Shown here piece after piece: positions 58,738 to 64,000 of a stretch of 64,000 nucleotides of DNA. The DNA comes from Diabrotica undecimpunctata (lineage: Eukaryota; Arthropoda; Insecta; Coleoptera; Chrysomelidae): NCBI RefSeq assembly GCF_040954645.1, contig NC_092807.1, positions 80,684,017 to 80,748,016 on the forward strand, written 5' to 3'. The position numbers and the translations under genes were made by a program. Positions within the stretch are counted from its first letter, which is position 1. Each line of letters begins with the position of its first letter. The notes beneath the pieces are model-generated. The model saw only the letters and a list, made by a program, of their open reading frames with translations. It made no database searches and was not told where the DNA came from.

Positions 58738-60314
58738 ACAACGTTACCAAGAAAGATAGTTATCCTCTGCCTCGGATCGATGACACATTGGACACATTGG
58801 CTGGAAGTAAATTGTTTTCTACTTTGGATTTGAAGTCTGGATACTGGCAGGTAGAAATGGACCCGGTAGATAAAGAGAAGACAGCCTTCACCACAGGATC
58901 TGGATTGTGGCAATTCAACGTTATGCCATTTGGACTCTGTAATGCTCCTGCGACATTTGAGAGGCTTATGGAAAATGTGTTGAGAGGGTTATCTTGGAAA
59001 ACATGCCTGGTTTATCTAGATGACATAATCGTTTTGGGGGAGACATTCGAAAAACATTTGAAGAATTTAGAAAACGTTTTTAATCGACTTAAAGCTGCCC
59101 AATTGATGTTAAACCCCAAGAAGTGCCAGCTATTTCAAGGTAAAGTCAATTATCTGGGTCATATAGTCAGTAAAGAAGGAGTGGCCGTGGATAAGTGAAA
59201 AATTGATTCCATTAAGGAATGGCCAGTACCAACGGACAAACAAGTTAGAAGTTTTCTTGGACTATGTACTTACTACCGAAGGTTTATTAAGAAGTTTGCA
59301 GATATCGCTAAGCCATTAACGCGACTTATAGAGGAAGCAAGAGATTACCGCTGGGATACAGACTGCCAAAATGCCTTTGAGACCTTGAAAAAGCATTTAA
59401 TAACAGCACCAATTTTAGGGTATCCACTGCCAGAAGGAGAGTTCATCTTAGATACAGATGCAAGTAATGTGGGAATTGAAGGAGTGCTGTCTCAGATCCA
59501 AGGAGGACAGGAACGAGTCCTCGGATATTTTAGTAAAGTTCTTTCAAAACCTGCGCGGAATTATTACGTCACGAGAAGAGAACTTCTAGCAGTAGTTAAA
59601 TCAGTAGAGCACTTCTATCAATACCTCTATGGCAGAAAGTTTCTAATCCGAACCGACCATGCCGCCCTTAAGTGGTTGATGCAGTTTAAGAATCCAGAGG
59701 GTCAGATAGCCAGATGGATCGAACGACTCCAAGAATACGATTTCAAGATTGAGCACCGGGTCGGAGTTAGCCACATAAACGCTGATTCTCTTTCCAGAAG
59801 GCCATGCCCAGCAGAGTGTTCCCACTGCAACAAAACGGAACCCAAGGAAGCAGCAGTGCTAAGAACAACGATGGTCAACGACGACTGGACACCTACTAAG
59901 GTCAGAGAAGAACAAGAAAGAGATCCAGTTATACAGAAAATTCGAAAATGGAAAGAGGAAAACCGTCGACCACCTTGGCAAGAAATATCAAACCTATGCT
60001 CAGTAGTTAAGACGTATTGGGCCAAGTGGGACTCATTTATCATGGAAGATGGCTTGCTCAAACGAGTCCTGGAAAATAATGACGGTTCAGAGAAGAGAAG
60101 ACAGTTGGTGATCCCAAAGAGCAGAATAGCCGAAGTACTTCGTCAGTTACACGACAGTCCATCAGGAGGGCATTTTGGTGTAAAGAGGACCCTTCAGCGA
60201 ATTCGGGGACGGTTTTATTGGATGAACAGTTCCGACGATGTAAAAGACTGGTGTAAGAAATGTACTATTTGTGCTACGCGTAACGGGCCTTATCGAAAAG
60301 AGGAGCTCCTATGA
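58719..60314 (+). pseudogene. Gypsy pol: RT, RNase H and integrase zinc domain
   Basis: RT palm: [36 protein letters not shown] (motif A), [16 protein letters not shown] (motif B), [12 protein letters not shown] (catalytic YLDD). A TGA at 59,197 interrupts it; the missing stretch (RSFLGLCTYYRRFI...) is present in frame after the stop. RNase H, 59,385 on: ILDTDASNVGIEGVLSQ, TRRELLAVV, IRTDHAALKWL and INADSLSRRP supply the D-E-D-D acidic residues. The integrase zinc-binding HHCC domain follows (HDSPSGGHFGVKRTLQRIRG ... CKKCTIC). A +1 shift at 60,310 leads into the next frame. Apart from the TGA and the shift, this part is intact. Confidence 0.93.
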
Positions 60315-61864
60315 GACAATATAATGTTGGAAGCCCGTTTGAAAGAATAGCTTTGGACATTGCAGGGCCATTTCCAGAAAGTGAAAATGGAGGCAAGTAC
60401 ATGTTAGTAGTAATGGATTACTTCACTAAGTGGGTCGAGATTTACGCACTTCCAGAGCAGAAGGCCGCCACCGTTGCAGATAAGTTGATCCAAGAATATA
60501 TCAGCCGATTTGGAGTGCCTTTGGGGATCCATAGTGACCAAGGCAGGAACTTCGAAAGCGATCTATTTCAAGGAATATGTGATAGACTAGGCATGAAGAA
60601 AACAAGAACTACGGCTTATCATCCGCAATCGGATGGTATGGTAGAACGGATGAATGGGACAGTGGGCAAGTATTTGACAAAGATGGTGTCCGATCATCAG
60701 CGAGACTGGGACCAATATCTTCCGTTCTTTACAATGGCCTATAGATCTGCTGTTAACGAATCAACAGGCCAGACACCAGCCAGGGTCCTATTCGGACGCG
60801 AAATGCGACTACCTTGTGATCTAGAGTTTGGGTGTCGACCTGGAGAAGATGTAGCAGGTGAAGATTATGTGATCGAGTTACGAAGAAGAATGGACGATGT
60901 ACATGAGTTGGTCCGTTCCCATCTTCAGATCGCTAGCGACCGAATGAAGAAACGGTACGATACACAAGCCGAAAAGGGTTGCTTTAAGAAGAACGACAAA
61001 GTCTGGCTCTATAATCCCAAGAAACGAAAAGGTTGTTCTCCCAAATTGCAGCAGTTTTGGGAAGGCCCATACTTAATTATGGAGAAGATCAACGATGTCA
61101 TCTACCGAATAAGCAAGATTCCGAGGGGAAAGCCGATGATAGTACACCATAACCGGCTGGCGTCTTTCGAAGGTGACCACGACGTAGATGAAGAAGTGGA
61201 AGTAAACCAAGTCCAAGATGTGTCTGACCTCACGTTTGAGGAATTCATGGGTGCCTATGGAGGTACCGGTAAAGCAAGACATGGTGTTACCACTGAAGAA
61301 AAGCAAGATCTACTCGCGCTCTCCGATGACTACTCGCTGGCCCTTGCCATCCCGGCCAGTATCAAAGACGCACCAGGGTTGGCATCCGTTTTTCGAAGGA
61401 AGTTCGGTCGAGTTGAAGAACTTCAATGTCAAGTGCCAGCTCCTGGGAAAGCCTTGAAACTCCAAGAAGCATCACGTTACCTTTTCTACCTGGTAACAAA
61501 AGACACTGCCCGTGACCAACCTACCTACCCAGATATATGGGAAGCCTTACTTCAATTGAGAGAGCACGTACTAGCGTCCGACGTGCAAAAGTTAGCTATG
61601 CCAAAGTTAGAGTGCCGCCAATTAGATTGGAGGGTTATCCGAAGTATAGTGGAAGAGATCTTTAGAGACACCGAAGTCCAGGTGTTAGTCTGTTGCAATC
61701 CGCATAGTTACTGGTGCGGAGAGAAAACCGTCCCTTGTCATTTTTATAAAACTGGAAGTTGTAAAAAAGGGTCTAGTTGTCGATACCAGCATACCGTTCC
61801 AGTTCTAGTCCCGACAAGGTTCCAGGAGGAACTATCTTTTAAGAGGGGGGCAATATTACGATAA
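60311..61864 (+). CDS. Gypsy integrase fused to a macrodomain and a CCCH zinc finger
   Basis: Uninterrupted 517-codon frame. Integrase core: Asp16 (ALDIAGPF), Asp76 (HSDQGRNF), Glu112 (GMVERMNG), with 35 residues between the last two, so the catalytic triad is complete. GPY/F module FWEGPYLIMEKINDVIYRI at 249-267. After an acidic linker, residues 330-461 resemble OARD1/TARG1-type macrodomains: QDLLALSDDYSLALA, GLASVFRRKFGRVEEL, RYLFYLVTK, TYPDIWEALLQLREHV, LAMPKLEC, IVEEIFRDTEVQVLVC. Lys397 aligns with the TARG1 catalytic Lys84, but the Gly-Leu-Asp loop with Asp125 is shortened and probably lost. A C-x7-C-x5-C-x3-H finger (476-494) follows. The start is an in-frame Met just after a frameshift. 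In the parent element this is the C-terminal part of pol. The frame ends inside the 3' LTR. Confidence 0.9.
   Translation: MRQYNVGSPFERIALDIAGPFPESENGGKYMLVVMDYFTKWVEIYALPEQKAATVADKLIQEYISRFGVPLGIHSDQGRNFESDLFQGICDRLGMKKTRTTAYHPQSDGMVERMNGTVGKYLTKMVSDHQRDWDQYLPFFTMAYRSAVNESTGQTPARVLFGREMRLPCDLEFGCRPGEDVAGEDYVIELRRRMDDVHELVRSHLQIASDRMKKRYDTQAEKGCFKKNDKVWLYNPKKRKGCSPKLQQFWEGPYLIMEKINDVIYRISKIPRGKPMIVHHNRLASFEGDHDVDEEVEVNQVQDVSDLTFEEFMGAYGGTGKARHGVTTEEKQDLLALSDDYSLALAIPASIKDAPGLASVFRRKFGRVEELQCQVPAPGKALKLQEASRYLFYLVTKDTARDQPTYPDIWEALLQLREHVLASDVQKLAMPKLECRQLDWRVIRSIVEEIFRDTEVQVLVCCNPHSYWCGEKTVPCHFYKTGSCKKGSSCRYQHTVPVLVPTRFQEELSFKRGAILR
61298..61693 (+). other. Macrodomain-coding segment (OARD1/TARG1-like)
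   Basis: Codes residues 330-461 of the integrase frame. Macrodomains bind ADP-ribose; TARG1-type ones remove it from proteins. The order of strand and helix motifs follows TARG1 from its GD-L start to its last strand. One of the two glycines of the ligand loop is kept (APGLA). The catalytic Lys is kept, the catalytic Asp apparently not. Confidence 0.78.
61736..61792 (+). other. CCCH zinc-finger-coding segment
   Basis: CHFYKTGSCKKGSSCRYQH: exact C-x7-C-x5-C-x3-H spacing with the typical G-x-C and aromatic residues of RNA-binding CCCH fingers. Confidence 0.9.
61841..61853 (+). promoter_or_regulatory. Polypurine tract
   Basis: AAGAGGGGGGCAA directly before the 3' LTR, the expected plus-strand primer site. 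It overlaps the end of the pol frame. Confidence 0.85.
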
Positions 61865-62348
61865 TTATGGCGTTTAAAACTAAATATATTATGACTAATT
61901 CTGTTTTTGTTCTAGTTTGTTTACCAGAAACCTCTAGACCCGAATTATGATGAGTCATCCACGACTCGAGGTTTCTAAGCAGTTGAAAAACTAGTTTTAG
62001 CCGAAGACCGCCTTCGCCAAAATACCAGTCTATTCGATGGAGTTCCCGTTATTCTTGTCAACACCACCAACAACCGGTCTTCCCCAATGTTCGAGTAAAT
62101 TCATGTCTGCTATAGGGAATTCCGAAACTAACGGAGTTTTATATAAAAGAGAAATTTTGTTGGGAAGAGAACAGTTAATATCTGAAGATCGCACGCCGCG
62201 TTTAAATTGTAACGTCCGATAGATAAATTATGTAATTAGTCCAATAAATTGTTGTACAGTGGTTTAATAAATTGATATAAATTATGGTGTTTTTTAATAA
62301 ATTAAAATAAAAACAATATAATAAATTGGAATTAATAAAGTCGTAACA
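61854..62348 (+). repeat. 3' LTR of the Gypsy element
   Basis: Begins TATTACGATAATTATGG (first TG mutated to TA) and ends AAAGTCGTAACA. Followed by CTAG. Confidence 0.97.
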
Positions 62349-62392
62349 CTAGCTATTTGAAACAAAATCACAGACAACTGTTCAGCCACCTT
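62349..62392 (+). pseudogene. Last codons of the CR1-like LINE ORF2
   Basis: Directly after the Gypsy 3' LTR and its CTAG, the sequence codes YLKQNHRQLFSHLFETN then TAG, the natural end of the frame left at 55,378. Confidence 0.7.
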
Positions 62393-63229
62393 TTTGAGAC
62401 CAATTAGGCAATAAATAAAATAAAATTAACAATAGATTACGAAATCGTAAAAATTTATATGTATCAGTTATTATATGCCTTGATTATATGCATGAATTGT
62501 CTCTCTCTTGTAAAATTTTTTTGTTATTTTCTTATTTCATCTTAATATAGGTAATAATTATCACTAATAAAGTAGGAAAACTCGCTTTGCTGTAAGTTCA
62601 ATATAAATACTTAAGCAATTTAAAAAATGGCCCATGCTTAACTTCATTGTTTTAATAGGCACTACTGTTTATTTACCTTGAACCAATTACAGAACTATAA
62701 AATAAAAGTAATATTTTTAAATATTTTATTGTATTGTAATTATTTTATTGTAATATTATTAATTGTATATTTCATGAAAATAAACGTTATTATATACACT
62801 ACAGAAAAATTTATATAAAATTTACACAGTCAACACCCATAAATTAAATATATTTGCAGGGAGTAAAACTGCTTTGGTTTTTCTCGCAGCTTGTATAAAA
62901 CCCAATGTAATTAAAATGATTTACTTTTTCTAGTGGATGATCGTGAATTACCGTTGTTGTTTAGGGTTATTTATCTTCAAATACCATAATTTTTAGCTTC
63001 TATTGTTCTATATATATTTTCATACAAAAATTTTACATACTAGATATAGTTTTTGGATGGCCTTTGTAGCTCTTTGGCACTTTCAGAATTAATTATCAGG
63101 TGATCATGGGCAATAAGTAGGTACTGTTTTTATTTTTGTATGTTAATTTATTTCTATACCTGTTCGTATTGTTTCAAATTTATGTTATTTAAATTTCCAA
63201 TAATTCTTAAATTTCAAAAAAAAACATTG
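62393..63229. other. LINE 3' UTR and unassigned AT-rich DNA
   Basis: The first 400 bp are probably the CR1-like LINE 3' UTR. No tail or target duplication could be fixed. Nothing else is recognisable. Confidence 0.4.
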
Positions 63230-63550
63230 AATTATACCGCTAGGGAGACCATGTAAAACCATTGACGATTCGTTCACGGGATGTACATTCGCTTTTCCAT
63301 GTTTTGAACAATATTCAGAGCAGAAAGTTACATATCATAAGAGGCGAACGTCATGCCTTGCTTTTAGTAATAATGCAAGGAAAAATACAAGGAAAAAGAA
63401 GTCAAGGAAGAGACGCATTTTTTATTTGGACATCTTAAGAGCCTGGTTTGAATGTAATTGCTTGGACTTTTTCAGGGCGATGGTAAAGGTGCAATATACC
63501 ATGATGATTGTTAACCTTCTGAGAGGTAACGATATATAAAAAAGAAGTTT
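63230..63550 (+). pseudogene. LINE C-terminal scrap
   Basis: Broken frames give HILRGERHALLLVIMQGKIQ, GKRSQGRD, LRAWFECNCLDFFRAMVKVQ and MMIVNLLRG, matching the C-terminal region at 3071-3298 and 21,239-21,500. The 5' limit is uncertain. Confidence 0.7.
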
Positions 63551-64000
63551 CTCACGGTAGATAAGCTCGATATGTCTTTTCTTTTCCTTGGTTACCGCAT
63601 ATACATTTATGAACGTCCTAAGAACGTAATCGTTTAAATAATATAAATGATTAACGAATATAATTTATTCTTTAGATAAATGGACTGTAAAATATTAAAT
63701 TGGTTGCTAGTTAAAGTAGAAGTGGTGTTCCGACTGAGTTCACATAGATTTTGGTAAAAACTTTCGGCAATATCTGCCGTCCGAGAGACCACAAACATTA
63801 AGAATAATGAACCTAGAGCTGTAGAAGCTAATTTTTAGTTTTCTTTCAGCTGGAAATGTCTTCTTTTTCTTTTCATTAATTTGTCCACGCCATATAATCT
63901 ATTCTTCTATGGACCTCCATCATAAATATCAGCTCTATTCTTGCTTCTATAAGCAGTGTCAAAATTATAGATTCGCGGCGTTCGTTTTTGAAAAATTGTC
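63551..64000. other. No recognisable feature
   Basis: No frame, repeat or motif that I can name up to the end of the window. Confidence 0.5.

Larger units (their letters stand above)
55379..62348 (+). mobile_element. Gypsy (Ty3-type) LTR retrotransposon with SAP and macrodomain
   Basis: Two ~495-bp LTRs, a CTAG duplication on both sides (55,375-55,378; 62,349-62,352), a primer-binding site, gag, then protease, RT, RNase H, integrase in the Gypsy order, and a polypurine tract. Gag and the protease region are damaged, whereas RT to integrase is mostly intact. The pol C-terminus has extra domains (macrodomain and CCCH finger). By eye the LTRs differ at about 14-16 sites (around 3%), making it among the youngest large insertions in the window. 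No envelope gene. Confidence 0.95.
43078..62800 (+). mobile_element. CR1/Jockey-like LINE, expanded by nested insertions
   Basis: ORF1 (43,078-43,992) and ORF2 (from 44,412) of one LINE can be followed through five interruptions: 44,621-45,006, 45,112-48,141, 49,267-52,928, 53,646-54,655 and 55,379-62,348. After each, the ORF2 protein resumes where it left off. The final piece is the last ORF2 codons (62,349-62,392). The 3' end is not sharply defined and is put at about 62,800. Without the insertions the element is about 5 kb. Confidence 0.8.

Noticed and set aside
62037..62222. 61-codon frame in the Gypsy 3' LTR
   Set aside because: The matching region of the 5' LTR is altered by indels, and LTRs of this group are not expected to code.

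Overview
This is a transposon graveyard from an animal, most likely an insect, nuclear genome. The DNA is AT-rich and eukaryotic: it has spliceosomal introns, (TA)n microsatellites, LINE and LTR retrotransposons, and cut-and-paste transposons. I found no convincing host gene, tRNA, rRNA or CRISPR array in 64 kb. Nearly every readable protein belongs to a mobile element, and most are broken by stops, frameshifts or later insertions. The species cannot be named from this sequence; the mix (piggyBac, Tc1/mariner, Jockey, CR1-like and RTE LINEs, a Penelope-like element, Gypsy) resembles large insect genomes such as those of beetles.

Layout. 1-3.3 kb: two head-to-head LINE fragments. 3.73-11.93 kb: piggyBac copy 1 (TTAA target duplication), split by a Jockey LINE (13-bp duplication), itself split by an LTR-like segment. 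15.16-17.97 kb: a Tc1 transposon split by a Penelope-like insertion with repeated, inverted terminal units carrying hammerhead-ribozyme-like motifs. 18.9-20.1 kb: an RTE/BovB fragment with a fold-back insertion. 21.2-27.4 kb: a 5'-truncated LINE, a Tc1/mariner-like element, and decayed transposase and LINE pieces. 27.56-30.09 kb: piggyBac copy 2, with introns. 31.3-33.7 kb: a hAT-like scrap and an I-type LINE with RNase H. 34.8-36.4 kb: a mariner (DD41D spacing) inside a TA microsatellite. 38.8-41.3 kb: a heavily decayed LINE.

43-62.8 kb is one CR1/Jockey-like LINE stretched to about 19 kb by nested insertions: a small LINE, a TA-bounded block, a 3.66-kb element with ~0.95-kb inverted repeats and LINE cargo, another LINE, and a nearly complete 7-kb Gypsy retrotransposon near the end of ORF2. 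Most junctions can be resolved to the base from target-site duplications and resumption of the host reading frame.

The most notable item is the Gypsy element at 55,379-62,348. Its gag begins with a SAP-like motif. Its integrase reading frame continues without a break into a macrodomain resembling OARD1/TARG1 (ADP-ribose hydrolase family) and then a CCCH zinc finger. This 517-residue frame is intact although gag and protease are damaged. It suggests a retrotransposon that acquired an ADP-ribose-binding or ADP-ribose-processing module.
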